Shown: positions 11,325 to 21,975 of the stretch, one piece after another
Layout of the letters: every line of letters begins with the position of its first letter
How positions within the stretch are numbered: position 1 is the first letter of the stretch
Origin: Siphlonurus alternatus
Lineage: Eukaryota; Arthropoda; Insecta; Ephemeroptera; Siphlonuridae
NCBI GenBank assembly: GCA_949825025.1
Contig: OX463780.1
Span: forward strand, 43,008,979-43,072,978
Direction of reading: 5' to 3'
Length of the DNA stretch: 64,000 nt
Notes under the pieces: generated by a model
What the model saw: only the letters and a program-made list of their open reading frames with translations
Database searches by the model: none
Told to the model about the DNA's origin: nothing
Position numbers and translations under genes: made by a program

Positions 11325-13033
11325 CCACCTATACCGGAGAATTCAAGCATTACAGTTTAATTGCATCTATAATAAGCTCATTATATAACCACAAATTCTC
11401 TTTAAATTAATTACTAAGAAGTTGTAGAAGTAATTAAGCGTGTCATAGTATATCCACGCGCGCTTACAACGGTCTCATCATATCTGTGATATCCCCGAGA
11501 TATCAGTGATATCTCATATCATACACTGTAAGAAATATTTGTAAGTTGTTGTAAAATTTAGCGTATAATGTAACTTTGTACCTTTTTTTAACGTTTTCGT
11601 CATTTTTTCATTAAAAATTGCAAATTTGTTAATCAATTTGTAAAATCATTGAGCAAAAGGTTAAAATAATCCACTTACAAAATGTTATATATTTTTTGTA
11701 CAAAAATTTAATTTAAAATTTTTCCATCGGGAAATGTTTTCAAAGAATTCATAAGAAAACGTAAAATTATTGTACATGAATATAATGTTACTTTAAAAAA
11801 AGTAAAAAGCATATAACACCTATAAAGATGCCAATTTTAGTGCTCGAATTCTTTAAATCAATAATTAAGTATTATATCTATATTTATTTATATCTATATA
11901 ATATATATCTAGATATTTTATATCTAATATATATATTTTGATTAGTGACTTAATTTTATCGCGTTTTATGTATAATTTTCTGTAAGCAAAATGCAATGAT
12001 TATCACTGCAGCTTGCAGAAAAACACAAAAAGTAATTGGTCCGCGAGTCGATATAAGTTTTAGAGTGCAAAAATTTTAATCTTATTTACAATAATACAAT
12101 AGGCCGGTTCATCAGTCTACTCTTCTCATTTTAAGGCTTAACCTGAGATATTCGGACGAAAAAAGTCGTATCGACAGATGTTTTTGAAATTAATTTGGTA
12201 GACTTACAACAATTGTCCAAATACTACTGATTTTTTTTTTAGATTTTTTTAACCGTTGGTTTAATTATAATTAATTTATTCAAATATGTATTTTGTATCC
12301 TTTCAATGCTAAATTTTTCAATCAACATTGCACAAAAAGGCTCGAGAATTTTTTTAGAATTTTACATGGATTAAAAGCTAATTTTTTGGACTATTTTTCT
12401 GAATTGTTTTCATATATTTCGAACCGTGGCGATGATCGTTTCTGATATGTCCTAAGAAACTTGGCAACGCTCTCAAGGACTGTAGTTACCACCCCCTCCT
12501 AATCTTTTATTCGCATTACTATTGCAACAGTGTTGTCAGATTTGCAGGTGTAGCCACGCCTCTTGACCTTGACAGACAAATTCTCAGGTTATACCTTAAA
12601 CGTTTTTAATTTGATAATTATAACGCGCGTACAGTGTTTTGTCGGAAAAAAAAAGTCGTCCTTATACAAATTCTATGTTGCCTCTCCAAGTGAATTAATC
12701 AAAACTGCTGCTATAGGTTATGGCTCTAGAACTCTAAATATACTTTTAATTAAAATTAATTATAGTTCGGTGTGTGTTAGACCGATTGACTATAATATAT
12801 TATAATACATAATATACATGTATGGTGATAATATGTTCGTTGATTTGCATCTGAATGCTGGATTTTTGCAATTATAATTATTTCATATCTTTTAAATAAA
12901 ATAATGTAGTTGAAAAAAATACGTTAAATTGTTGCAGTCATCAATTTTGCTGCAGAGGTTAACATAAATTATTATATATGTATTCACAATAAGTTATAAT
13001 TGCAGGGTATCTTTGCTCAAAAATAATGAGAAT
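11325..13033. other. AT-rich spacer
   Basis: No coding exon seen. Short palindromic GATATC words cluster near 11490-11515. A GGCCGGTTCATCAGTC stretch at about 12100 resembles a transposon end, but no partner was found. Confidence 0.5.
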
Positions 13034-13693
13034 TTAAAGTAGAGTGAGCGATTGCATTTTTTTTTAATATTTTATTTTCTAAAAATAGTTTAAGCTGCCC
13101 TCTATTGAGAAATGAAAACCAAAAAATTCCATCTCAAATAGTTTCACCACAAATATTCCCAAAATTGGTGTTTCGGAGGCCTTTAACGTGCAGCCTTATG
13201 GAACATAAAACCGCGTTTTACTCCAACATTTTCTGAACTATGGTGCCATTTAAAAAATACTTACGTAATCTATGATGAATTCTTTAATGGATTTTTAAAT
13301 AAAAAAAACAATTTACGGAGCCATTTTTTCAGAAAAAAATCTTTAAGTTTTTGCGGGTTAATTCCCATAATTAAGGATTTTCATGATTTTTATCCAAGAA
13401 AATGACCCCGTAATTTTTTTATTATTTGAAAATTCATTAAAGAATTCATCATAGATTACGTAAGTATTTTTTAAATGGTACCATAGTTCAGAAAATGTTG
13501 GAGTTAAACGCGGTTTTATGTTCCATAAGGCTGCACGTTGAAGGCCTCCAAAACACCAACTTTGGGAATTTTTTGTGGTGAAACTATTTGAGATGGAATA
13601 ATTTTTTGGTTTTCATTTCTCAATAGAGGGCAGCCTAAACTATTTTTAAAAAATAAAATATTAAAAAAAATGAATTTGCTCACTCTACTTTAA
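13034..13693. mobile_element. Foldback MITE FB1, copy 3
   Basis: A 660-bp near-perfect snap-back with TTAA at both ends, AGTAGAGTGAGCGA inside the left end and its complement inside the right. The arms meet near 13370 with 'TTTTTGCGGGTTAATTCC' next to the centre. It is one of the best preserved copies and closest to copy 6. Confidence 0.92.
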
Positions 13694-13885
13694 GTAATAA
13701 AGTAAAAAAATTATGGTATATATGTAACATATTTATTATATAAATAAACAATTAACGTACACCCCAAGTATACTATCGATATAAATATATATACATTATT
13801 AAGTCTGTGGCACGATGTACCTCAAATTAATAACAATTTTTTGAAATACCGCGATGCGCAGAAATAGATTTTTATAATAATTATG

Positions 13886-14150
13886 TTCAGATGGAAATGA
13901 GCAAAAGCCGAAATGAAATTGGGTTTTGCTCATTTCTAGTTGAGCGCAAAACTATAATAGTATTGAGCAAAACCCGAAATATTATATTATTTCGATTTTT
14001 ATTTTGCTCATGATACCCGATGCTCGATAAACAAGAACTTAATTTTTACTAGCATTATATTATATTTATATACCAGTCGTTAGATGCTCAAAACTAGTTT
14101 TGGTCATTTTTTTCGGCTTCTCTGCCTCAATTTGGCTTTTGGTATAGTAA
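13886..14150. repeat. Inverted-repeat element related to 1118-1409
   Basis: Repeats AGCAAAAGCCGAAAT and GGGTTTTGCTCAT-type words in both orientations and ends near AAACTAGTTTTGGTCA, the vocabulary of the element at 1118-1409. Boundaries are approximate. Confidence 0.4.
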
Positions 14151-14449
14151 TTAACATATATATATATATTTGTAGAATACATTGTAATATATTTAAGTAT
14201 ATATTATAAATAAGCTACTATATATTTTGCATTATATATATGTATATATGTATATATATATATATATATATTTAATTATTTATGATTTTATAATGATTTA
14301 TATATTATTTATATATAAATTTATTAATGATATATAAATAATTAAATACTAGATATTGTACAATATTTTAATTTTAATTATAACATAATTATTTACACTA
14401 TTAAAACATAAAATAAATATATATTTCAGCAGTATATTATTCTATATTA
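14150..14449. repeat. TA-rich low-complexity tract
   Basis: Broken TA runs (densest 14215-14272) and ATTTATA words; nothing else seen. Confidence 0.7.
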
Positions 14450-15011
14450 TTTCACTCGTGCCAGGCGGTCTGTGGGTCTGTGCTGCGGGAAGTTTGAGAA
14501 CAGGGGAATAAGCTGTTCCACAAACGTAGCTCCTCCCTCGCTTTTGATTGGGCAAAATTTGTCACAAATGTCTGCTAGCAGTCAGACTATTGGTATAGGG
14601 ATAGCCTATCCATACATACATGATCCTAGGGACCGGTGAACTATTCAACTATTACAAAAATGTAAACACAGAACAGCTGTTTGTTTGAGTTGTTATTGGT
14701 TTTATGATTTATGAAAGGCAATGAAAGATGAAAGGTTTTTCATCCCTTTAGCATTAAAGACCTGCTGTGATAGACACGATCTACCATAAATATTATACCT
14801 AAAAAAATTAAAGTATAATGAAACGTAAGATTTTAGGAATTATCATATTATACCAAGCAAATCATCTGCTTAATTTTTTTAAATTATACTGACATTGTAC
14901 TGTAGGCATACTGTACAACATTGTGTTAGTATAGTGATTGTATGATATATTATGCATACTGTATACATTCATACATTATAAAGTGATACTTTACAGTACT
15001 GTATTGCTACA
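14450..15011 (+). promoter_or_regulatory. RAD51C upstream region
   Basis: A less AT-rich stretch lies before the RAD51C start codon. Its part at 14535-14640 is a dispersed repeat: 'TGTCTGCTAGCAG' and 'CTATTGGTATAGGGATAG' match inverted copies at 5380-5440, and 'GCCTATCCATACATAC' followed by ACCGGT matches inverted 1890-1935. A core promoter was not identifiable. Confidence 0.35.
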
Positions 15012-15108
15012 ATGAATGTGAGTATCGGAGTCTTGGGTTTACCTGAAGATAAAAAAGCCAAGTTAAAAGACCACGGCTTTCTGTTTGTAGATGATTTGCT
15101 CACATCTG
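15012..15108 (+). CDS. RAD51C: RAD51C exon 1
   Basis: Starts at ATG 15012 and encodes MNVSIGVLGLPEDKKAKL and onward, the small helical N-terminal region. The donor is GTAAGT after one base of a codon. The initiator is the first ATG of this exon; a more upstream start is not excluded. Confidence 0.75.
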
Positions 15109-18100
15109 GTAAGTTTATAATTATTATAATGCATACAGTATATTATAATTCAATATTTATACGTGCGACTGATATGAATTAAGCAGACAAAGTCATTACC
15201 GAGTACTGCATAATATATATATTGTACGGTACCAGAGACCCTATAGAGATGTCCATGACATATAGCCAGGAATTTGAACAACCTGTGCAGAGTTTCACTC
15301 TCATGTAGTAACAGCGAAACTCTGTTCAAATTCCTAGTCATATGTGTCATGGAATTAAGTCTCTGTAGGGTCTTTGGTACAGTACATAATTCATACCAAA
15401 CTGCAGAACTGACAATGATTATGACACTGAATTTAACTGAGAGGAATTCAAAAAATTTAAACAAATGTTATCAACAATATTTTCTACCGCCTCTTGTGGC
15501 ATGATTCCGTAGCAATCAGAGTACGATATGTGAAAGCACCTTTACTGTACTCAATTTGTTATACATACAGTATGTACATTATGCCCAAATTTAATAGTTG
15601 AATTCCTCTCATGAATATTTGCATATTGTTTTGTATTTTTTACAATTTATAAAATGAAATGTAAACATAGTTTATAAAATATGATGAAGTAAAACAAATG
15701 TACACAGTACTGATTTATGTATATTGAATGATATACCTATAATATTGCATGTACAATGTACACTGTAGTTATGTATAACATATAGCACAATGTCAGACGT
15801 ATCGCTTACGGAGTAAGCAAGCAGCATCATTACTTTGGCCGTCCACAAATAGACCTCCACAAAACACATAATTATGTGTACAGTATGCTCAACATATATT
15901 ATTATTTATGTGCTTTCAGATGCTCAACAATTGATGAAAAGCTTAGATGAAGATATCAATCAGTTTCATACAAAACCAATAATTCAGTCTGCTCTAGAAA
16001 TTTGGCAGGTAACTTGATTGATCTCACACATTGAGTTGCAATTTTTTTAACTACATTTACTTTATAATTCATACTTCCTTAGAGCGAGGTGTCGAGGAAA
16101 CACATTGCCACGTTCAGCAGTGAACTGGACACACTGCTTGGAGGGGGAGTGGAGATGCAGTCCATCACAGACTTGTGTGGAGCTCCTGGCACTGGCAAGA
16201 CTCAGATCTGGTGAGCGATATCAGCTGCTCATAGAGCCCCTGACTAAGATCATGCTTGCATTCCAGTTCATCTGGAGGTGTTTTCAGATGTGGCAGCTGT
16301 AGTGGCCAAAATAAATTGGTAAATAATTCAGAATTCATTCTAATTTCGAGGGGGGGGGGGAGGATTTAATTGTTGTTTATCTAAATCCAATTCTGTAATG
16401 ACTCCTCAGTATGAGCTGCCACTGGTCAGAGCTCAAATTGACATACAATGAGCATATATATGCAAATATTGCAGAGACTGCATGTATAATACATATAAAC
16501 TTTTTTTGAAATGTGAAATAATAAGGACGATACCACGTTTTTCAACAAAATCGTTGCATAAGGGGCTTAAAAAAGTTGCAATGTTTTCCGAGATGATAGG
16601 ATTTCTCAGCAATTGTCTAAAAATAAATGTGTAATTAATCTTATTTTGTATGCTGGCAGAGCACTGAGTTATAAGCAAATAAAAGTAGAAATAATGAAAG
16701 GTGAATAGAAATTATTTTAATAAATAATAAGGTGCAGGGACTAAATAATGTTAAAGAAATAAGCTACATGCATGTTGTCTTCAGGATTTTACAATAAATA
16801 ATATCTCTATAATAATATCCTCTCAGTTAGATTTGGAAACTTCTCTAAAAAAAATTACATTGAGAATTAATGGCCACATTGCACAATAAATTGTTATATA
16901 ACGTAAAATGTTCTTTCCAGTATCCAGCTTTGTATTGACGTCCAACTGCCAGAGCATCTAGGGGGAGTCAGAGGTCACGCCTTGTTTATTGACACCAACT
17001 ATGGCTTCACCAAGGGCAGACTTGAAGGTAATTGCCATACAAATAATCCTTAAAGATTTGTGTTTATTTGTACATCCAGACACAATCAATTTATCAGATC
17101 AATTTTACTATAATTTCTCTTTTTCATGGTTAGGCGATAGGTAAGTAGAATCATGGGTTCATGTATATAGTTCATTTAGTTATTTATGTTTGATATCATG
17201 ATGCATGTTGTCAAGAAATGAAATAAATGTTTCTTCAGAAATTAAATTCACATCTTGAGTCTGAAAAGGCACAGATTCAATCACAGCTAGACATAATAGA
17301 GGGTATTCTTATGTTATAATGTATCTGTGTTTAATTCCTCTTGCATGCAACCTTTCTATAAAATAAATAATATAATTATATAAATAAAAAAATGTGTGTG
17401 TTCAAATTTTTACAAATAATTTGCACAATTCATGTGTTGAACTTTTCTTATATGGAAAAGTTTTAACAAATCTAATATTAACTTTTATAGTATAGTATTC
17501 AAAAACAAAATGTGACATTTGAAGCGGTAAAAAATGCATAGCAAGATTTATTTACAATCCTCAACTCCACAGAACTTGCCGAAAGGTGTCTGGAAACGTG
17601 TGGGCAGCTGCAGGTAGAGCAGGGTATCCTGGAAGTGTTGCCGAGCGTGAAGCAACTACTGGAGGGTGTGTCTGTTCTGAGCACTCCTGCTGGCACCCTG
17701 GAGGAGCTGCTTGCTGCCCTGACAAGCCTGAGACCCACCCTCAAGTCACATCCTCAGGTAATTAATAAGCACTGAGCACCATACCCTTATATTGTTATTG
17801 CATCTTTATAAAGTGTATGTACATATATAGTGATATGCTTCAAAATAAATTAGTACATTTTGTCAGGCGCGGATACAGAAAAAAATCCAGGTGTCTGTGT
17901 GTGTGGGGTGGGTGGGGGGAAGAGGGGGGGACTGCCTCTATAAGGCCAATGTTAAAAAAAAAATGGAGTTGGGGAAATGCATATATTGCCCATGTTAAAT
18001 GCAAAATTTCGCCCCTTCCCCCCTCCCCTGGATATGCGCCTGCATTTTGTATTAAAAAAATATATAATGAATTTGAGGCTGCACGGACTAGCATATAAAC

Positions 18101-20031
18101 AAAGTGTGCAATAATTTTTTTACTTAACTTAATAAAATACCTAGTAAGAAGCATAGACAAGAAGACAAGGGGGCAGTTTTGGAGAATAAAACTCTCCTCT
18201 TGGGATACTCAGCAGAGGAAAGGTACACTAATCGCTAATCACCTAAAAAAATCTAAAATCTCCCACTTAATTGCAGTCTTCTATATCATGACTTGTGTTT
18301 AGGGTGACCAGATATCTTGATGTCCAAAATGGTACATGCCCCCAAGATAGAGGCCTGAAGGGCCAAAACCCCCGCCGGAGGCGCGATTTTTTTGGGTGCC
18401 ACGCCCCCTTTTTTACTTTTTTTTCTTAATGGATTTTCAAATGAATTGTTTGTTTTTTTATGAAGCCGTTTTTTCCAAAAAAATTTATTTTATTTGTAAA
18501 TCCATGAAAGAATTTTTGTCATAGATTATACGTAAGTATTTTTTAATTGATACCATAGTTCAGACGAAGTTTGAGTAAAACGCTGTTTTCTGTTCCATAA
18601 TCCATAAGGCTGCATGTTAAAGGGCTTAGGAAAACAAACTTTGGGATTTTTTTGCGATGAAGCTATTTGAGATGAAATTTTTTGGTTTTCATTTCTCAAT
18701 AAAGCAGGGCAGGTTAAAATATTTTAAGGAAATAAAATAATAAATTATGCAATCGCTCACTCTACTTTAAATAATATAAATAATTGCATTTTTTTATGAA
18801 TACATTTTTCATAGAATTAGAAAAAAATAGATTTATTATAGTCGCCATGCAAGAAAACTGTGCCAGTGAGTTGATTTCCTAAAATTAACCTTTTTTCTTG
18901 GCCTGGCCACGATTCTATTCATGTTGTAAAGTTACATGTAAAATAAAAAGAAACAAAAGCAATACAAGAAATTTATTATACTCAAAAAGCATACCTTCGA
19001 AGGATACTTTCCCAATACAAAAATTATATTTAAATATTTTATATTGATTTTTTTTTTTTTTTTAATTTCGTTATCAAATTTTCCGTTTCCATTCACAATA
19101 TTTCTAAATGTACGTGTTACTTAAATAATGCAATATATATTATTTGTTTATAAATAAATAAAACTTAATATAATGTCACGAGATAAATTATACAAAAAAA
19201 AAATGGAGTATAAAGCAAGAAATTAATTTGAATTAATACTTTTAATCAAACTGCAGTTCATTTTGCAAATAGTGTAAACTCTTGTTATAGAGTGAAATAG
19301 CTGAATTAATTTATAGCATTCAAATAGGGCTTAATAACAGCTAAAATTACTTGATTGTATGAATAATATTTGTGGCGTTTTTCCCTCATATTAATTATTT
19401 TCCATTTATTTTATTTATTTACGTAATATCCATGCACGATTATTGTGAAAAAAAAAAAAAAAAAAAAAAAAAGAAAGAAAGACGAAGAAATTTTTGTCTC
19501 GGCCTCGTCACAATGCATGAGAATGATTTTTTCAATTTCATATATTATTGGAAATTTCCATCAAGTGAATATCATCAATATTAAAGGAGATGATATTTTT
19601 GTGCAAAGTTGCAAAATCATTTGCGTCCGTACATTTTCGTAAATATTCAAAACCACATTCCTATGAATTTTTTATTTTTTTAATGATAAAAATTTTAAAA
19701 AATGTCCCTTTTATAAATTTTGTCCGAAAGCGGTACATTTAGGCGTCCCGAGAGCCTCTTTGGGGACACCGGGACATGGTACTCTAAAACGGTACTGTAC
19801 CGGTCAAAACGGTACGTCTGGTCACCCTACTTGTGTTATTCTTGGGGGCATGTGGATCGATTAACAAGGCCTCTTTGGAAATTTTCTAAAGTGATGATTG
19901 TACATTGAGAGTGGAAGGGTTGCTCGCACCTTCCCTGTAATATCCAAAAACACCACCAAGAAACTCCATGGCAATGTGGACTCCAGTGTGCTCCTCAAAC
20001 ATGTGTGAAACCCGTTAAAAAGTTTTGTTTG

Positions 20032-20063
<32 letters not shown>

Positions 20064-21587
20064 CTGGCTGACAGAAAATATGAGACTATTATAATTGCAT
20101 GTGATGTAAAATCTACTGTCAGAATTTGCTGATGACTGTCATCTTGAAGGACTACAATGTTTTAGCTTAGGACAAAATATTTGAAAATTTTGAAGAACAG
20201 TTTTAGTATAAATTAATTAAAGAAAACATAAGAAAATACAGAAGCCAAAGCTTACATTAAATCACTTCAAATTTTCCCCATCTCACCTTTTATATGTTTA
20301 TATTTGATGGTTGTTTAATGTTAAGACCTCCAGACAGACATATTTAAGGGCTATTTCTAATCTCGAAACACAAAAATAACCTTCATTGCACATAGCAGTT
20401 ATCTTGTTTTTCACCTGTCGGTTTCTGTTGGAGGTTTGTTATGTTTTTTAGCATAAAATATTTCAGCAAAACATTTTGTTGTAATATTTTAATTTATTTA
20501 TTTTCACATTAAATATCAGTTGATACTGTACTTAAATTAATAAATAAAATACTGCAGTGTTCCCAGCAATTTCTGGATCCTGTAAATAGTGTAAATTAAC
20601 AATTGCTTCACCCTTAGCAAACAAAATAGATTGATGAATCATTATTACTTTTTCTAAATTTAAATATATTTTCAATAAAATGTTGAAGCTGTTGTCGCTG
20701 ATCAAGTTTTCATTGTGTTTTTAGGTGAGACTAATTGTGGTGGACAGCTTCAGTAAACCATTTCTTCTATACTGCGAGGACACCAAGAAACGTACCGCAA
20801 TGATCTACGATGTCTTATCAAGTTTGCAGCAGTTGGCCTGGGAATTTAATTTAGCTGTATGTATACAGTAATACAGTGCTTATGAATTTAAATGCATGCT
20901 GTATAGAGGGGATTGCGCTAACGTCATGCGAGGAGGGCCAGAATGCACGGACTAGCATATAAACAAAGTGTGCAATAATTTTTTTACTTAACTTAATAAA
21001 ATAAATCAAGTTTAAATACTTTAATAATACTTTAACAGTACACGATAGAACTCATAAAAAAAATCTCACCGCCAAAAAACTATTAAAAAGTATTTTTTAT
21101 AATTTTTTTTCGTCATTTTGCCTATGCTCACTGTATAATCTGACCTGCCAAAACTTTCTCTTTTCCCTTCCTCCTGCGCCCCCTTCGCAATGTGTTAGCA
21201 TAGGGAAACCCCTCTCCCGCCTCACGTAAACATAAACAGAAATCAGCTCTATAGTTAAAGCAAACAATAATCATACTCCCAACTCCTGTAGAAAACTGTC
21301 TGCCTTAAATTTTTCAATCTCATATGCAACAGCTTTATTTATGTCAAGATATATATATATATATGTACAAGACGCAAGTATGGTTTTATATTAATGTTAA
21401 TTTTATAGTTTGTTTTTTCTATGATAAAGCTGCCTTTGATAATAAATTAAATAAAAATTGTATTCAAATTTTCTGTGCATTTTTCTGTTTTTACTTATTT
21501 CATTTATTAACTGAAATAATTAAAATTGAATAAACCATGGTATTAAAATGCAAAAAACAAGAAAACTAAAATCTTGTATGTTTATAG

Positions 21588-21664
<77 letters not shown>

Positions 21665-21975
21665 ATATATATGCACTGCTTCTAGTTCTTTGTAAAATAC
21701 ACAACCCGGCATCACCTCCCTGTAATTTTTACTTTTCAAGGCCTGACACTTGAATTTGTTACCAGGTGGTGACGACTAGCCAGCTGACAACTGCGGTCCT
21801 GCGTGAGGGAGAGTCGAGCGTGGTGCCGGGTTTAGGCCAGGGCTTGGCTCACCGTGTCACCCACCGTGTGATGCTGGGCCTCGTGCAGCACGCCTCTCAC
21901 CCCAGGCATGCAGCTCAGCTCCTCAAGAGCCCCGCACTCCCGCGACACTCCGCCTTCTTCAAAATCGGCAGCTGA
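15012..21975 (+). CDS. RAD51C: RAD51C-like DNA repair recombinase (7 exons)
   Basis: Coding exons: 15012-15108, 15920-16008, 16083-16210, 16921-17027, 17573-17757, 20725-20856 and 21766-21975. They total 948 bases and 315 residues, with all junctions GT/AG and in frame. The Walker A motif GAPGTGKT is at residues 95-102, the Walker B stretch LIVVD at about 205-209, and a TTSQLTT segment at 249-255 sits where the family has 'LTNQMTT'. PGLGQGLAH and the closing LLKSP..FFKI fit the RAD51C ending (VPALGxSWGH, LYKSPS, FQI). RAD51C acts in the nucleus in the RAD51 paralogue complexes (BCDX2 and CX3) that help load RAD51 during homologous recombination. The human protein is longer (376 residues) with a basic C-terminal tail that is absent here. 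Intron 5 (3 kb) is filled with transposons. Other RAD51 paralogues are less likely. Confidence 0.87.
15228..15381. repeat. Imperfect hairpin in RAD51C intron 1
   Basis: Left GGTACCAGAGACCCTATAGAG pairs with right CTCTGTAGGGTCTTTGGTAC, and the arms continue through 'CAGGAATTTGAAC' to a centre near 15305. It looks like a decayed snap-back MITE. The two overlapping 76- and 104-codon frames here arise from it. Confidence 0.7.
15920..16008 (+). CDS. RAD51C: RAD51C exon 2
   Basis: Acceptor TGCTTTCAG, donor GTAACT. It encodes the linker before the ATPase core (DAQQLMKSLDEDIN, then FHTKPIIQSALEIWQ), ending in phase 0. Confidence 0.8.
16083..16210 (+). CDS. RAD51C: RAD51C exon 3 (Walker A)
   Basis: Contains 'LDTLLGGGVEMQSITDLCG' and the P-loop GAPGTGKTQI; the donor is GTGAGC after two bases of the next codon. 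The 'LDxLLGGGV' stretch before the P-loop is typical of all RAD51/RecA paralogues. Confidence 0.9.
16921..17027 (+). CDS. RAD51C: RAD51C exon 4
   Basis: Acceptor TTCTTTCCAG. Encodes CIQLCIDVQLPEHLGG and ALFIDTNYGFTKGRLE, matching the family's 'QLAVDVQIP..FGG' and 'FIDTEGSF' strands. It ends after one base of a codon and joins exon 5 in frame. Confidence 0.9.
17573..17757 (+). CDS. RAD51C: RAD51C exon 5
   Basis: Acceptor CAACTCCACAG, donor GTAATT. Encodes a helical section starting ELAERCLETCGQLQ and ending LRPTLKSHPQ, corresponding to the variable region between the Walker motifs. Confidence 0.85.
17864..18042. mobile_element. hAT-type MITE H1, copy 2, in RAD51C intron 5
   Basis: A 179-bp relative of 1571-1737, with ends CAGGCGCGGATACAG and CTGGATATGCGCCTG and an exact 8-bp target duplication CATTTTGT (17856-17863 and 18043-18050). 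Shared interior includes 'AAGGCCAATGTTAAAAAA' and 'TATTGCCCATGTTAAAT'. Confidence 0.93.
18080..18139. repeat. 60-bp direct repeat, copy A
   Basis: Identical over 60 bp to 20944-21003; starts TGCACGGACTAGCATATAAA. The two copies lie in neighbouring introns of RAD51C, 2.9 kb apart in the same orientation. Confidence 0.95.
18300..19829. mobile_element. hAT-type element with TAGGGTGACCAGA ends, in RAD51C intron 5
   Basis: Terminal inverted repeats TAGGGTGACCAGA and TCTGGTCACCCTA bound 1530 bp, and the exact 8-bp duplication CTTGTGTT flanks them (18292-18299 and 19830-19837). Sub-terminal words such as 'GGTACTGTACCGGTCAAAACGG' strengthen the assignment. Only low-complexity frames are inside, so it is a non-autonomous or deleted hAT element. 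It contains a truncated FB1 element (18424-18770). Confidence 0.9.
18424..18770. mobile_element. Truncated foldback MITE FB1, copy 4, nested in the hAT element
   Basis: Only the right arm and a shortened centre remain; it ends GCTCACTCTACTTTAA like the other FB1 copies. The left arm is missing or was lost after insertion into the hAT element. Confidence 0.75.
20022..20063. repeat. (GTTTT)n simple repeat
   Basis: Eight or so GTTTT units, one of them interrupted. Confidence 0.95.
20725..20856 (+). CDS. RAD51C: RAD51C exon 6 (Walker B)
   Basis: Acceptor TGTTTTTAG. Encodes VRLIVVDSFSKPF followed by a helical stretch ending LAWEFNLA; the Asp of LIVVD is the Walker B aspartate. Donor GTATGT, phase 0. 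Confidence 0.9.
20944..21003. repeat. 60-bp direct repeat, copy B
   Basis: Identical partner of 18080-18139, in RAD51C intron 6. Confidence 0.95.
21589..21672. repeat. (TA)n microsatellite in RAD51C intron 6
   Basis: Over 80 bp of TA repeats with one interruption. Confidence 0.97.
21766..21975 (+). CDS. RAD51C: RAD51C exon 7 and stop
   Basis: Acceptor TTGTTACCAG. Begins VVTTSQLTTAVLREGE and ends HSAFFKIGS then TGA. This is markedly GC-rich compared with the introns. It includes the PGLGQGLAH segment equivalent to 'PALGxSWGH' of RAD51C. Confidence 0.9.
   Translation: MVTTSQLTTAVLREGESSVVPGLGQGLAHRVTHRVMLGLVQHASHPRHAAQLLKSPALPRHSAFFKIGS

Noticed and set aside
17144..17150. Seven-base micro-exon between GTTAG and GTAAGT in RAD51C intron 4
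   Set aside because: It breaks the frame whichever downstream exon is used.
17240..17302. Exon-like piece in RAD51C intron 4 (KLNSHLESEKAQIQSQLD in one frame)
   Set aside because: Joining exon 4 to it gives a stop in the required frame, whereas joining exon 4 directly to 17573 restores the RAD51C sequence in frame.
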